Source: Rhododendron vialii
Taxonomy: Eukaryota > Streptophyta > Magnoliopsida > Ericales > Ericaceae
Direction: 5' to 3'
DNA: 64,000 nt
NCBI RefSeq assembly: GCF_030253575.1
Contig: NC_080566.1
Location: forward strand, 11,293,501 to 11,357,500
The notes beneath the pieces are model-generated. The model was not told the origin of the DNA. It saw only the letters and a program-made list of their open reading frames with translations, and did no database searches. The stretch's first letter is position 1; every line of letters starts with the position of its first letter. A program made the position numbers and the translations under genes. Below, piece after piece: positions 10,379 through 21,788 of the stretch.

Positions 10379-10666
10379 TTTTCGTTTTTGTACGAAATCC
10401 CTTCCCCGCCCCCCGTTCCCTTCTTTCATCCGGTCGCCGCAACTTCGGCTCATTCCGTCCGTATCTTCCCGGAGAGTTTTCGCAGCGATTTTTCGAGCTG
10501 CGAGCCAAAATAGCCCCCTTCAGCGGGCACTCTCGGCCGTAGCCATCCCTCCAACGGGATACGGGGTCCGGCCGGCGAGACGTGGCCAAGAAAGCCAGAG
10601 ATAGAGCGAGCGGTGCCCGACGGGGCAGAAAAATGGACCAAAAGAATTGAAAGCGGAGTGCCTATC

Positions 10667-10786
10667 GGGTGCGATCATACCAGCACTAATGCACCGGATC
10701 CCATCAGAACTCCGCAGTTAAGCGTGCTTGGGCGAGAGTAGTACTAGGATGGGTGACCCCCTGGGAAGTCCTCGTGTTGCACCCCT
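10667..10786 (+). rRNA. 5S rRNA: 5S rRNA gene, copy 27
   Basis: Consensus body; class B spacer. Confidence 0.97.
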
Positions 10787-11073
10787 TTTTCGTTTTTGTA
10801 CGAAATCCCTTCCCCGCCCCCCGTTCCCTTCTTTCATCCGGTCGCCGCAACTTCGGCTCATGCCGTCCGTATCTTCCCGGAGAGTTTTCGCAGCGATTTT
10901 TCCAGCTTCGAGCCAAAATAGCCCCGTCAGCGGGCACGTTCGGCCGCAGCCATCCCTCCAACAAGATACGGGGTCCGGCCGGCGAGACGTGGCCAAGAAA
11001 GACAGAGATAGAGCGAGCGGTGCCCGACGGGGCCGAAAAATGGACCAAAAGAATTGAAAGCGGAGTGCCTATC

Positions 11074-11193
11074 GGGTGCGATCATACCAGCACTAATGCA
11101 CCGGATCCCATCAGAACTCCGCAGTTAAGCGTGCTTGGGCGAGAGTAGTACTAGGATGGGTGACCCCCTGGGAAGTCCTCGTGTTGCACCCCT
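11074..11193 (+). rRNA. 5S rRNA: 5S rRNA gene, copy 28
   Basis: Consensus body; class C spacer. Confidence 0.97.
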
Positions 11194-11480
11194 TTTTCGT
11201 TTTTGTACGAAATCCCTTCCCCGCCCCCCGTTCCCTTCTTTCATCCGGTCGCCGCAACTTCGGCTCATGCCGTCCGTATCTTTCCGGAGAGTTTTCGCAG
11301 CGATTTTTCCAGCTTCGAGCCAAAATAGCCCCGTCAGCGGGCACGTTCGGCCGCAGCCATCCCTCCAACGGGATACGGGGTCCGGCCGGCGAGACGTGGC
11401 CAAGAAAGACAGAGATAGAGGGAGCGGTGCCCGACGGGGCCGAAAAATGTACCAAAAGAATTGAAAGCGGAGTGCCTATC

Positions 11481-11600
11481 GGGTGCGATCATACCAGCAC
11501 TAATGCACCGGATCCCATCAGAACTCCGCAGTTAAGCGTGCTTGGGCGAGAGTAGTACTAGGATGGGTGACCCCCTGGGAAGTCCTCGTGTTGCACCCCT
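11481..11600 (+). rRNA. 5S rRNA: 5S rRNA gene, copy 29
   Basis: Consensus body; class A spacer. Confidence 0.97.
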
Positions 11601-11887
11601 TTTTTGTTTTTGTACGAAATCTCTTCCCCGCCCCCCGTTCCCTTCTTTCATCCGGTCGCCGCAACTTCGGCTCATGCCGTCCGTATCTTCCCGGAGAGTT
11701 TTCGCAGCGATTTTTCCAGCTTCGAGCCAAAATAGCCCCGTCAGCGGGCACGTTCGGCCGCAGCCATCCCTCCAACGGGATACGGGGTCCGGCCGGCGAG
11801 ACGTGGCCAAGAAAGCCAGAGATAGAGGGAGCGGTGCCCGACGGGGCCGAAAAATGGACCAAAAGAATTGAAAGCGGAGTGCCTATC

Positions 11888-12007
11888 GGGTGCGATCATA
11901 ACAGCACTAATGCACCGGATCCCATCAGAACTCCGCAGTTAAGCGTGCTTGGGCGAGAGTAGTACTAGGATGGGTGACCCCCTGGGAAGTCCTCGTGTTG
12001 CACCCCT
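11888..12007 (+). rRNA. 5S rRNA: 5S rRNA gene, copy 30
   Basis: C14A variant; class B spacer. Confidence 0.97.
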
Positions 12008-12294
12008 TTTTCGTTTTTGTACGAAATCCCTTCCCCGCCCCCCGTTCCCTTCTTTCATCCGGTCGCCGCAACTTCGGCTCATGCCGTCCGTATCTTCCCG
12101 GAGAGTTTTCGCAGCGATTTTTCCAGCTTCGAGCCAAAATAGCCCCGTCAGCGGGCACGTTCGGCCGCAGCCATCCCTCCAACAAGATACGGGGTCCGGC
12201 CGGCGAGACGTGGCCAAGAAAGACAGAGATAGAGCGAGCGGTGCCCGACGGGGCCGAAAAATGGACCAAAAGAATTGAAAGCGGAGTGCCTATC

Positions 12295-12414
12295 GGGTGC
12301 GATCATACCAGCACTAATGCACCGGATCCCATCAGAACTCCGCAGTTAAGCGTGCTTGGGCGAGAGTAGTACTAGGATGGGTGACCCCCTGGGAAGTCCT
12401 CGTGTTGCACCCCT
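12295..12414 (+). rRNA. 5S rRNA: 5S rRNA gene, copy 31
   Basis: Consensus body; class C spacer. Last unit of higher-order block 2. Confidence 0.97.
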
Positions 12415-12701
12415 TTTTCGTTTTTGTACGAAATCCCTTCCCCGCCCCCCGTTCCCTTCTTTCATCCGGTCGCCGCAACTTCGGCTCATGCCGTCCGTAT
12501 CTTTCCGGAGAGTTTTCGCAGCGATTTTTCCAGCTTCGAGCCAAAATAGCCCCGTCAGCGGGCACGTTCGGCCGCAGCCATCCCTCCAACGGGATACGGG
12601 GTCCGGCCGGCGAGACGTGGCCAAGAAAGACAGAGATAGAGGGAGCGGTGCCCGACGGGGCCGAAAAATGTACCAAAAGAATTGAAAGCGGAGTGCCTAT
12701 C

Positions 12702-12821
12702 GGGTGCGATCATACCAGCACTAATGCACCGGATCCCATCAGAACTCCGCAGTTAAGCGTGCTTGGGCGAGAGTAGTACTAGGATGGGTGACCCCCTGGG
12801 AAGTCCTCGTGTTGCACCCCT
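12702..12821 (+). rRNA. 5S rRNA: 5S rRNA gene, copy 32
   Basis: Consensus body; class B spacer. Start of an extra B-C pair absent after block 1. Confidence 0.97.
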
Positions 12822-13108
12822 TTTTCGTTTTTGTACGAAATCCCTTCCCCGCCCCCCGTTCCCTTCTTTCATCCGGTCGCCGCAACTTCGGCTCATGCCG
12901 TCCGTATCTTCCCGGAGAGTTTTCGCAGCGATTTTTCCAGCTTCGAGCCAAAATAGCCCCGTCAGCGGGCACGTTCGGCCGCAGCCATCCCTCCAACAAG
13001 ATACGGGGTCCGGCCGGCGAGACGTGGCCAAGAAAGACAGAGATAGAGCGAGCGGTGCCCGACGGGGCCGAAAAATGGACCAAAAGAATTGAAAGCGGAG
13101 TGCCTATC

Positions 13109-13228
13109 GGGTGCGATCATACCAGCACTAATGCACCGGATCCCATCAGAACTCCGCAGTTAAGCGTGCTTGGGCGAGAGTAGTACTAGGATGGGTGACC
13201 CCCTGGGAAGTCCTCGTGTTGCACCCCT
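13109..13228 (+). rRNA. 5S rRNA: 5S rRNA gene, copy 33
   Basis: Consensus body; class C spacer. Second unit of the extra B-C pair. Confidence 0.97.
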
Positions 13229-13515
13229 TTTTCGTTTTTGTACGAAATCCCTTCCCCGCCCCCCGTTCCCTTCTTTCATCCGGTCGCCGCAACTTCGGCT
13301 CATGCCGTCCGTATCTTTCCGGAGAGTTTTCGCAGCGATTTTTCCAGCTTCGAGCCAAAATAGCCCCGTCAGCGGGCACGTTCGGCCGCAGCCATCCCTC
13401 CAACGGGATACGGGGTCCGGCCGGCGAGACGTGGCCAAGAAAGACAGAGATAGAGGGAGCGGTGCCCGACGGGGCCGAAAAATGTACCAAAAGAATTGAA
13501 AGCGGAGTGCCTATC

Positions 13516-13635
13516 GGGTGCGATCATACCAGCACTAATGCACCGGATCCCATCAGAACTCCGCAGTTAAGCGTGCTTGGGCGAGAGTAGTACTAGGATG
13601 GGTGACCCCCTGGGAAGTCCTCGTGTTGCACCCCT
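13516..13635 (+). rRNA. 5S rRNA: 5S rRNA gene, copy 34
   Basis: Consensus body; class A spacer leading into a C14 gene, as in copy 23. Confidence 0.97.
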
Positions 13636-13922
13636 TTTTTGTTTTTGTACGAAATCTCTTCCCCGCCCCCCGTTCCCTTCTTTCATCCGGTCGCCGCAAC
13701 TTCGGCTCATGCCGTCCGTATCTTCCCGGAGAGTTTTCGCAGCGATTTTTCCAGCTTCGAGCCAAAATAGCCCCGTCAGCGGGCACGTTCGGCCGCAGCC
13801 ATCCCTCCAACGGGATACGGGGTCCGGCCGGCGAGACGTGGCCAAGAAAGCCAGAGATAGAGGGAGCGGTGCCCGACGGGGCCGAAAAATGGACCAAAAG
13901 AATTGAAAGCGGAGTGCCTATC

Positions 13923-14042
13923 GGGTGCGATCATACCAGCACTAATGCACCGGATCCCATCAGAACTCCGCAGTTAAGCGTGCTTGGGCGAGAGTAGTAC
14001 TAGGATGGGTGACCCCCTGGGAAGTCCTCGTGTTGCACCCCT
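13923..14042 (+). rRNA. 5S rRNA: 5S rRNA gene, copy 35
   Basis: Consensus body; class A2 spacer. First unit of higher-order block 3. Confidence 0.97.
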
Positions 14043-14329
14043 TTTTTGTTTTTGTACGAAATCCCTTCCCCGCCCCCCGTTCCCTTCTTTCATCCGGTCG
14101 CCGCAACTTCGGCTCATGCCGTCCGTATCTTCCCGGAGAGTTTTCGCAGCGATTTTTCCAGCTTCGAGCCAAAATAGCCCCGTCAGCGGGCACGTTCGGC
14201 CGCAGCCATCCCTCCAACGGGATACGGGGTCCGGCCGGCGAGACGTGGCCAAGAAAGCCAGAGATAGAGGGAGCGGTGCCCGACGGGGCCGAAAAATGGA
14301 CCAAAAGAATTGAAAGCGGAGTGCCTATC

Positions 14330-14449
14330 GGGTGCGATCATAACAGCACTAATGCACCGGATCCCATCAGAACTCCGCAGTTAAGCGTGCTTGGGCGAGA
14401 GTAGTACTAGGATGGGTGACCCCCTGGGAAGTCCTCGTGTTGCACCCCT
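14330..14449 (+). rRNA. 5S rRNA: 5S rRNA gene, copy 36
   Basis: C14A variant; 408-bp G1 unit. Confidence 0.97.
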
Positions 14450-14737
14450 TTTTCGTTTTTGTACGAAATCCCTTCCCCGCCCCCCGTTCCCTTCTTTCAT
14501 CCGGTCGCCGCAACTTCGGCTCATGCCGTCCGTATCTTCCCGGAGAGTTTTCGCAGCGATTTTTCGAGCTGCGAGCCAAAATAGCCCCCTTCAGCGGGCA
14601 CTCTCGGCCGCAGCCATCCCTCCAACGGGATACGGGGTCCGGCCGGCGAGACGTGGCCAAGAAAGCCAGAGATAGAGCGAGCAGTGCCCGACGGGGCAGA
14701 AAAATGGACCAAAAGAATTGAAAGCGGAGTGCCTATC

Positions 14738-14857
14738 GGGTGCGATCATACCAGCACTAATGCACCGGATCCCATCAGAACTCCGCAGTTAAGCGTGCTT
14801 GGGCGAGAGTAGTACTAGGATGGGTGACCCCCTGGGAAGTCCTCGTGTTGCACCCCT
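14738..14857 (+). rRNA. 5S rRNA: 5S rRNA gene, copy 37
   Basis: Consensus body; 408-bp G2 unit. Confidence 0.97.
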
Positions 14858-15145
14858 TTTTCGTTTTTGTACGAAATCCCTTCCCCGCCCCCCGTTCCCT
14901 TCTTTCATCCGGTCGCCGCAACTTCGGCTCATTCCGTCCGTATCTTCCCGGAGAGTTTTCGCAGCGATTTTTCGAGCTGCGAGCCAAAATAGCCCCCTTC
15001 AGCGGGCACTCTCGGCCGTAGCCATCCCTCCAACGGGATACGGGGTCCGGCCGGCGAGACGTGGCCAAGAAAGCCAGAGATAGAGCGAGCGGTGCCCGAC
15101 GGGGCAGAAAAATGGACCAAAAGAATTGAAAGCGGAGTGCCTATC

Positions 15146-15265
15146 GGGTGCGATCATACCAGCACTAATGCACCGGATCCCATCAGAACTCCGCAGTTAA
15201 GCGTGCTTGGGCGAGAGTAGTACTAGGATGGGTGACCCCCTGGGAAGTCCTCGTGTTGCACCCCT
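15146..15265 (+). rRNA. 5S rRNA: 5S rRNA gene, copy 38
   Basis: Consensus body; class B spacer. Confidence 0.97.
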
Positions 15266-15552
15266 TTTTCGTTTTTGTACGAAATCCCTTCCCCGCCCCC
15301 CGTTCCCTTCTTTCATCCGGTCGCCGCAACTTCGGCTCATGCCGTCCGTATCTTCCCGGAGAGTTTTCGCAGCGATTTTTCCAGCTTCGAGCCAAAATAG
15401 CCCCGTCAGCGGGCACGTTCGGCCGCAGCCATCCCTCCAACAAGATACGGGGTCCGGCCGGCGAGACGTGGCCAAGAAAGACAGAGATAGAGCGAGCGGT
15501 GCCCGACGGGGCCGAAAAATGGACCAAAAGAATTGAAAGCGGAGTGCCTATC

Positions 15553-15672
15553 GGGTGCGATCATACCAGCACTAATGCACCGGATCCCATCAGAACTCCG
15601 CAGTTAAGCGTGCTTGGGCGAGAGTAGTACTAGGATGGGTGACCCCCTGGGAAGTCCTCGTGTTGCACCCCT
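15553..15672 (+). rRNA. 5S rRNA: 5S rRNA gene, copy 39
   Basis: Consensus body; class C spacer. Confidence 0.97.
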
Positions 15673-15959
15673 TTTTCGTTTTTGTACGAAATCCCTTCCC
15701 CGCCCCCCGTTCCCTTCTTTCATCCGGTCGCCGCAACTTCGGCTCATGCCGTCCGTATCTTTCCGGAGAGTTTTCGCAGCGATTTTTCCAGCTTCGAGCC
15801 AAAATAGCCCCGTCAGCGGGCACGTTCGGCCGCAGCCATCCCTCCAACGGGATACGGGGTCCGGCCGGCGAGACGTGGCCAAGAAAGACAGAGATAGAGG
15901 GAGCGGTGCCCGACGGGGCCGAAAAATGTACCAAAAGAATTGAAAGCGGAGTGCCTATC

Positions 15960-16079
15960 GGGTGCGATCATACCAGCACTAATGCACCGGATCCCATCAG
16001 AACTCCGCAGTTAAGCGTGCTTGGGCGAGAGTAGTACTAGGATGGGTGACCCCCTGGGAAGTCCTCGTGTTGCACCCCT
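15960..16079 (+). rRNA. 5S rRNA: 5S rRNA gene, copy 40
   Basis: Consensus body; class A spacer. Confidence 0.97.
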
Positions 16080-16366
16080 TTTTTGTTTTTGTACGAAATC
16101 TCTTCCCCGCCCCCCGTTCCCTTCTTTCATCCGGTCGCCGCAACTTCGGCTCATGCCGTCCGTATCTTCCCGGAGAGTTTTCGCAGCGATTTTTCCAGCT
16201 TCGAGCCAAAATAGCCCCGTCAGCGGGCACGTTCGGCCGCAGCCATCCCTCCAACGGGATACGGGGTCCGGCCGGCGAGACGTGGCCAAGAAAGCCAGAG
16301 ATAGAGGGAGCGGTGCCCGACGGGGCCGAAAAATGGACCAAAAGAATTGAAAGCGGAGTGCCTATC

Positions 16367-16486
16367 GGGTGCGATCATAACAGCACTAATGCACCGGATC
16401 CCATCAGAACTCCGCAGTTAAGCGTGCTTGGGCGAGAGTAGTACTAGGATGGGTGACCCCCTGGGAAGTCCTCGTGTTGCACCCCT
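16367..16486 (+). rRNA. 5S rRNA: 5S rRNA gene, copy 41
   Basis: C14A variant; class B spacer. Confidence 0.97.
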
Positions 16487-16773
16487 TTTTCGTTTTTGTA
16501 CGAAATCCCTTCCCCGCCCCCCGTTCCCTTCTTTCATCCGGTCGCCGCAACTTCGGCTCATGCCGTCCGTATCTTCCCGGAGAGTTTTCGCAGCGATTTT
16601 TCCAGCTTCGAGCCAAAATAGCCCCGTCAGCGGGCACGTTCGGCCGCAGCCATCCCTCCAACAAGATACGGGGTCCGGCCGGCGAGACGTGGCCAAGAAA
16701 GACAGAGATAGAGCGAGCGGTGCCCGACGGGGCCGAAAAATGGACCAAAAGAATTGAAAGCGGAGTGCCTATC

Positions 16774-16893
16774 GGGTGCGATCATACCAGCACTAATGCA
16801 CCGGATCCCATCAGAACTCCGCAGTTAAGCGTGCTTGGGCGAGAGTAGTACTAGGATGGGTGACCCCCTGGGAAGTCCTCGTGTTGCACCCCT
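16774..16893 (+). rRNA. 5S rRNA: 5S rRNA gene, copy 42
   Basis: Consensus body; class C spacer with GGACC instead of GTACC. Confidence 0.97.
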
Positions 16894-17180
16894 TTTTCGT
16901 TTTTGTACGAAATCCCTTCCCCGCCCCCCGTTCCCTTCTTTCATCCGGTCGCCGCAACTTCGGCTCATGCCGTCCGTATCTTTCCGGAGAGTTTTCGCAG
17001 CGATTTTTCCAGCTTCGAGCCAAAATAGCCCCGTCAGCGGGCACGTTCGGCCGCAGCCATCCCTCCAACGGGATACGGGGTCCGGCCGGCGAGACGTGGC
17101 CAAGAAAGACAGAGATAGAGGGAGCGGTGCCCGACGGGGCCGAAAAATGGACCAAAAGAATTGAAAGCGGAGTGCCTATC

Positions 17181-17300
17181 GGGTGCGATCATACCAGCAC
17201 TAATGCACCGGATCCCATCAGAACTCCGCAGTTAAGCGTGCTTGGGCGAGAGTAGTACTAGGATGGGTGACCCCCTGGGAAGTCCTCGTGTTGCACCCCT
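17181..17300 (+). rRNA. 5S rRNA: 5S rRNA gene, copy 43
   Basis: Consensus body; class C spacer. Adjacent C units suggest a one-unit duplication. Confidence 0.97.
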
Positions 17301-17587
17301 TTTTCGTTTTTGTACGAAATCCCTTCCCCGCCCCCCGTTCCCTTCTTTCATCCGGTCGCCGCAACTTCGGCTCATGCCGTCCGTATCTTTCCGGAGAGTT
17401 TTCGCAGCGATTTTTCCAGCTTCGAGCCAAAATAGCCCCGTCAGCGGGCACGTTCGGCCGCAGCCATCCCTCCAACGGGATACGGGGTCCGGCCGGCGAG
17501 ACGTGGCCAAGAAAGACAGAGATAGAGGGAGCGGTGCCCGACGGGGCCGAAAAATGTACCAAAAGAATTGAAAGCGGAGTGCCTATC

Positions 17588-17707
17588 GGGTGCGATCATA
17601 CCAGCACTAATGCACCGGATCCCATCAGAACTCCGCAGTTAAGCGTGCTTGGGCGAGAGTAGTACTAGGATGGGTGACCCCCTGGGAAGTCCTCGTGTTG
17701 CACCCCT
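17588..17707 (+). rRNA. 5S rRNA: 5S rRNA gene, copy 44
   Basis: Consensus body; class A spacer. Confidence 0.97.
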
Positions 17708-17994
17708 TTTTTGTTTTTGTACGAAATCTCTTCCCCGCCCCCCGTTCCCTTCTTTCATCCGGTCGCCGCAACTTCGGCTCATGCCGTCCGTATCTTCCCG
17801 GAGAGTTTTCGCAGCGATTTTTCCAGCTTCGAGCCAAAATAGCCCCGTCAGCGGGCACGTTCGGCCGCAGCCATCCCTCCAACGGGATACGGGGTCCGGC
17901 CGGCGAGACGTGGCCAAGAAAGCCAGAGATAGAGGGAGCGGTGCCCGACGGGGCCGAAAAATGGACCAAAAGAATTGAAAGCGGAGTGCCTATC

Positions 17995-18114
17995 GGGTGC
18001 GATCATAACAGCACTAATGCACCGGATCCCATCAGAACTCCGCAGTTAAGCGTGCTTGGGCGAGAGTAGTACTAGGATGGGTGACCCCCTGGGAAGTCCT
18101 CGTGTTGCACCCCT
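17995..18114 (+). rRNA. 5S rRNA: 5S rRNA gene, copy 45
   Basis: C14A variant; class B spacer. First unit of the 2,035-bp duplication. Confidence 0.97.
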
Positions 18115-18401
18115 TTTTCGTTTTTGTACGAAATCCCTTCCCCGCCCCCCGTTCCCTTCTTTCATCCGGTCGCCGCAACTTCGGCTCATGCCGTCCGTAT
18201 CTTCCCGGAGAGTTTTCGCAGCGATTTTTCCAGCTTCGAGCCAAAATAGCCCCGTCAGCGGGCACGTTCGGCCGCAGCCATCCCTCCAACAAGATACGGG
18301 GTCCGGCCGGCGAGACGTGGCCAAGAAAGACAGAGATAGAGCGAGCGGTGCCCGACGGGGCCGAAAAATGGACCAAAAGAATTGAAAGCGGAGTGCCTAT
18401 C

Positions 18402-18521
18402 GGGTGCGATCATACCAGCACTAATGCACCGGATCCCATCAGAACTCCGCAGTTAAGCGTGCTTGGGCGAGAGTAGTACTAGGATGGGTGACCCCCTGGG
18501 AAGTCCTCGTGTTGCACCCCT
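18402..18521 (+). rRNA. 5S rRNA: 5S rRNA gene, copy 46
   Basis: Consensus body; class A spacer. Confidence 0.97.
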
Positions 18522-18808
18522 TTTTTGTTTTTGTACGAAATCTCTTCCCCGCCCCCCGTTCCCTTCTTTCATCCGGTCGCCGCAACTTCGGCTCATGCCG
18601 TCCGTATCTTCCCGGAGAGTTTTCGCAGCGATTTTTCCAGCTTCGAGCCAAAATAGCCCCGTCAGCGGGCACGTTCGGCCGCAGCCATCCCTCCAACGGG
18701 ATACGGGGTCCGGCCGGCGAGACGTGGCCAAGAAAGCCAGAGATAGAGGGAGCGGTGCCCGACGGGGCCGAAAAATGGACCAAAAGAATTGAAAGCGGAG
18801 TGCCTATC

Positions 18809-18928
18809 GGGTGCGATCATAACAGCACTAATGCACCGGATCCCATCAGAACTCCGCAGTTAAGCGTGCTTGGGCGAGAGTAGTACTAGGATGGGTGACC
18901 CCCTGGGAAGTCCTCGTGTTGCACCCCT
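18809..18928 (+). rRNA. 5S rRNA: 5S rRNA gene, copy 47
   Basis: C14A variant; class D spacer. Confidence 0.97.
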
Positions 18929-19215
18929 TTTTCGTTTTTGTACGAAATCCCTTCCCCGCCCCCCGTTCCCTTCTTTCATCCGGTCGCCGCAACTTCGGCT
19001 CATGCCGTCCGTATCTTCCCGGAGAGTTTTCGCAGCGATTTTTCCAGCTTCGAGCCAAAATAGCCCCGTCAGCGGGCACGTTCGGCCGCAGCCATCCCTC
19101 CAACGGGATACGGGGTCCGGCCGGCGAGACGTGGCCAAGAAAGCCAGAGATAGAGGGAGCGGTGCCCGACGGGGCCGAAAAATGGACCAAAAGAATTGAA
19201 AGCGGAGTGCCTATC

Positions 19216-19335
19216 GGGTGCGATCATAACAGCACTAATGCACCGGATCCCATCAGAACTCCGCAGTTAAGCGTGCTTGGGCGAGAGTAGTACTAGGATG
19301 GGTGACCCCCTGGGAAGTCCTCGTGTTGCACCCCT
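19216..19335 (+). rRNA. 5S rRNA: 5S rRNA gene, copy 48
   Basis: C14A variant; class C spacer. Confidence 0.97.
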
Positions 19336-19622
19336 TTTTCGTTTTTGTACGAAATCCCTTCCCCGCCCCCCGTTCCCTTCTTTCATCCGGTCGCCGCAAC
19401 TTCGGCTCATGCCGTCCGTATCTTTCCGGAGAGTTTTCGCAGCGATTTTTCCAGCTTCGAGCCAAAATAGCCCCGTCAGCGGGCACGTTCGGCCGCAGCC
19501 ATCCCTCCAACGGGATACGGGGTCCGGCCGGCGAGACGTGGCCAAGAAAGACAGAGATAGAGGGAGCGGTGCCCGACGGGGCAGAAAAATGTACCAAAAG
19601 AATTGAAAGCGGAGTGCCTATC

Positions 19623-19742
19623 GGGTGCGATCATACCAGCACTAATGCACCGGATCCCATCAGAACTCCGCAGTTAAGCGTGCTTGGGCGAGAGTAGTAC
19701 TAGGATGGGTGACCCCCTGGGAAGTCCTCGTGTTGCACCCCT
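19623..19742 (+). rRNA. 5S rRNA: 5S rRNA gene, copy 49, altered terminator
   Basis: Consensus body. Its first T-run is broken by a C (TTTCTTG), leaving only the second T5 run intact. Otherwise class A spacer. Confidence 0.97.
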
Positions 19743-19753
19743 TTCTTGTTTTT
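19742..19753 (+). terminator. Altered Pol III terminator of copy 49
   Basis: The first run is T3-C-T2, below the four-T minimum; the T5 run five bases further on is intact and should still terminate, giving a slightly longer 3' end (inference). Confidence 0.8.
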
Positions 19754-20029
19754 GTACGAAATCTCTTCCCCGCCCCCCGTTCCCTTCTTTCATCCGGTCG
19801 CCGCAACTTCGGCTCATGCCGTCCGTATCTTCCCGGAGAGTTTTCGCAGCGATTTTTCCAGCTTCGAGCCAAAATAGCCCCGTCAGCGGGCACGTTCGGC
19901 CGCAGCCATCCCTCCAACGGGATACGGGGTCCGGCCGGCGAGACGTGGCCAAGAAAGCCAGAGATAGAGGGAGCGGTGCCCGACGGGGCCGAAAAATGGA
20001 CCAAAAGAATTGAAAGCGGAGTGCCTATC

Positions 20030-20149
20030 GGGTGCGATCATAACAGCACTAATGCACCGGATCCCATCAGAACTCCGCAGTTAAGCGTGCTTGGGCGAGA
20101 GTAGTACTAGGATGGGTGACCCCCTGGGAAGTCCTCGTGTTGCACCCCT
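20030..20149 (+). rRNA. 5S rRNA: 5S rRNA gene, copy 50
   Basis: C14A variant; class B spacer; counterpart of copy 45. Confidence 0.97.
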
Positions 20150-20436
20150 TTTTCGTTTTTGTACGAAATCCCTTCCCCGCCCCCCGTTCCCTTCTTTCAT
20201 CCGGTCGCCGCAACTTCGGCTCATGCCGTCCGTATCTTCCCGGAGAGTTTTCGCAGCGATTTTTCCAGCTTCGAGCCAAAATAGCCCCGTCAGCGGGCAC
20301 GTTCGGCCGCAGCCATCCCTCCAACAAGATACGGGGTCCGGCCGGCGAGACGTGGCCAAGAAAGACAGAGATAGAGCGAGCGGTGCCCGACGGGGCCGAA
20401 AAATGGACCAAAAGAATTGAAAGCGGAGTGCCTATC

Positions 20437-20556
20437 GGGTGCGATCATACCAGCACTAATGCACCGGATCCCATCAGAACTCCGCAGTTAAGCGTGCTTG
20501 GGCGAGAGTAGTACTAGGATGGGTGACCCCCTGGGAAGTCCTCGTGTTGCACCCCT
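20437..20556 (+). rRNA. 5S rRNA: 5S rRNA gene, copy 51
   Basis: Consensus body; class A spacer. Confidence 0.97.
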
Positions 20557-20843
20557 TTTTTGTTTTTGTACGAAATCTCTTCCCCGCCCCCCGTTCCCTT
20601 CTTTCATCCGGTCGCCGCAACTTCGGCTCATGCCGTCCGTATCTTCCCGGAGAGTTTTCGCAGCGATTTTTCCAGCTTCGAGCCAAAATAGCCCCGTCAG
20701 CGGGCACGTTCGGCCGCAGCCATCCCTCCAACGGGATACGGGGTCCGGCCGGCGAGACGTGGCCAAGAAAGCCAGAGATAGAGGGAGCGGTGCCCGACGG
20801 GGCCGAAAAATGGACCAAAAGAATTGAAAGCGGAGTGCCTATC

Positions 20844-20963
20844 GGGTGCGATCATAACAGCACTAATGCACCGGATCCCATCAGAACTCCGCAGTTAAGC
20901 GTGCTTGGGCGAGAGTAGTACTAGGATGGGTGACCCCCTGGGAAGTCCTCGTGTTGCACCCCT
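20844..20963 (+). rRNA. 5S rRNA: 5S rRNA gene, copy 52
   Basis: C14A variant; class D spacer. Confidence 0.97.
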
Positions 20964-21250
20964 TTTTCGTTTTTGTACGAAATCCCTTCCCCGCCCCCCG
21001 TTCCCTTCTTTCATCCGGTCGCCGCAACTTCGGCTCATGCCGTCCGTATCTTCCCGGAGAGTTTTCGCAGCGATTTTTCCAGCTTCGAGCCAAAATAGCC
21101 CCGTCAGCGGGCACGTTCGGCCGCAGCCATCCCTCCAACGGGATACGGGGTCCGGCCGGCGAGACGTGGCCAAGAAAGCCAGAGATAGAGGGAGCGGTGC
21201 CCGACGGGGCCGAAAAATGGACCAAAAGAATTGAAAGCGGAGTGCCTATC

Positions 21251-21370
21251 GGGTGCGATCATAACAGCACTAATGCACCGGATCCCATCAGAACTCCGCA
21301 GTTAAGCGTGCTTGGGCGAGAGTAGTACTAGGATGGGTGACCCCCTGGGAAGTCCTCGTGTTGCACCCCT
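21251..21370 (+). rRNA. 5S rRNA: 5S rRNA gene, copy 53
   Basis: C14A variant; class C spacer. Confidence 0.97.
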
Positions 21371-21657
21371 TTTTCGTTTTTGTACGAAATCCCTTCCCCG
21401 CCCCCCGTTCCCTTCTTTCATCCGGTCGCCGCAACTTCGGCTCATGCCGTCCGTATCTTTCCGGAGAGTTTTCGCAGCGATTTTTCCAGCTTCGAGCCAA
21501 AATAGCCCCGTCAGCGGGCACGTTCGGCCGCAGCCATCCCTCCAACGGGATACGGGGTCCGGCCGGCGAGACGTGGCCAAGAAAGACAGAGATAGAGGGA
21601 GCGGTGCCCGACGGGGCAGAAAAATGTACCAAAAGAATTGAAAGCGGAGTGCCTATC

Positions 21658-21777
21658 GGGTGCGATCATACCAGCACTAATGCACCGGATCCCATCAGAA
21701 CTCCGCAGTTAAGCGTGCTTGGGCGAGAGTAGTACTAGGATGGGTGACCCCCTGGGAAGTCCTCGTGTTGCACCCCT
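21658..21777 (+). rRNA. 5S rRNA: 5S rRNA gene, copy 54, altered terminator
   Basis: Consensus body with the same TTTCTTG terminator as copy 49; the spacers differ near the end (GGGGCAG versus GGGGCCG). Confidence 0.97.
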
Positions 21778-21788
21778 TTCTTGTTTTT
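21777..21788 (+). terminator. Altered Pol III terminator of copy 54
   Basis: Identical T3-C-T2-G-T5 layout to copy 49, 2,035 bp downstream of it. Confidence 0.8.

Larger units (their letters stand above)
9444..12701 (+). repeat. Higher-order block 2 (8 units)
   Basis: Second copy of the A2 G1 G2 B C A B C order. It is followed by an extra B-C pair (12702-13515) that block 1 lacks. Confidence 0.88.
13923..17180 (+). repeat. Higher-order block 3 (8 units)
   Basis: Third copy of the same order; its last unit ends GGACC rather than GTACC. Confidence 0.85.
17995..20029 (+). repeat. 2,035-bp tandem duplication, copy 1 (B A D C A*)
   Basis: Five units, copies 45-49. Ends with the TTTCTTG terminator, found nowhere else except its partner. 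Unit classes and the +14 states match the partner throughout. Confidence 0.9.
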
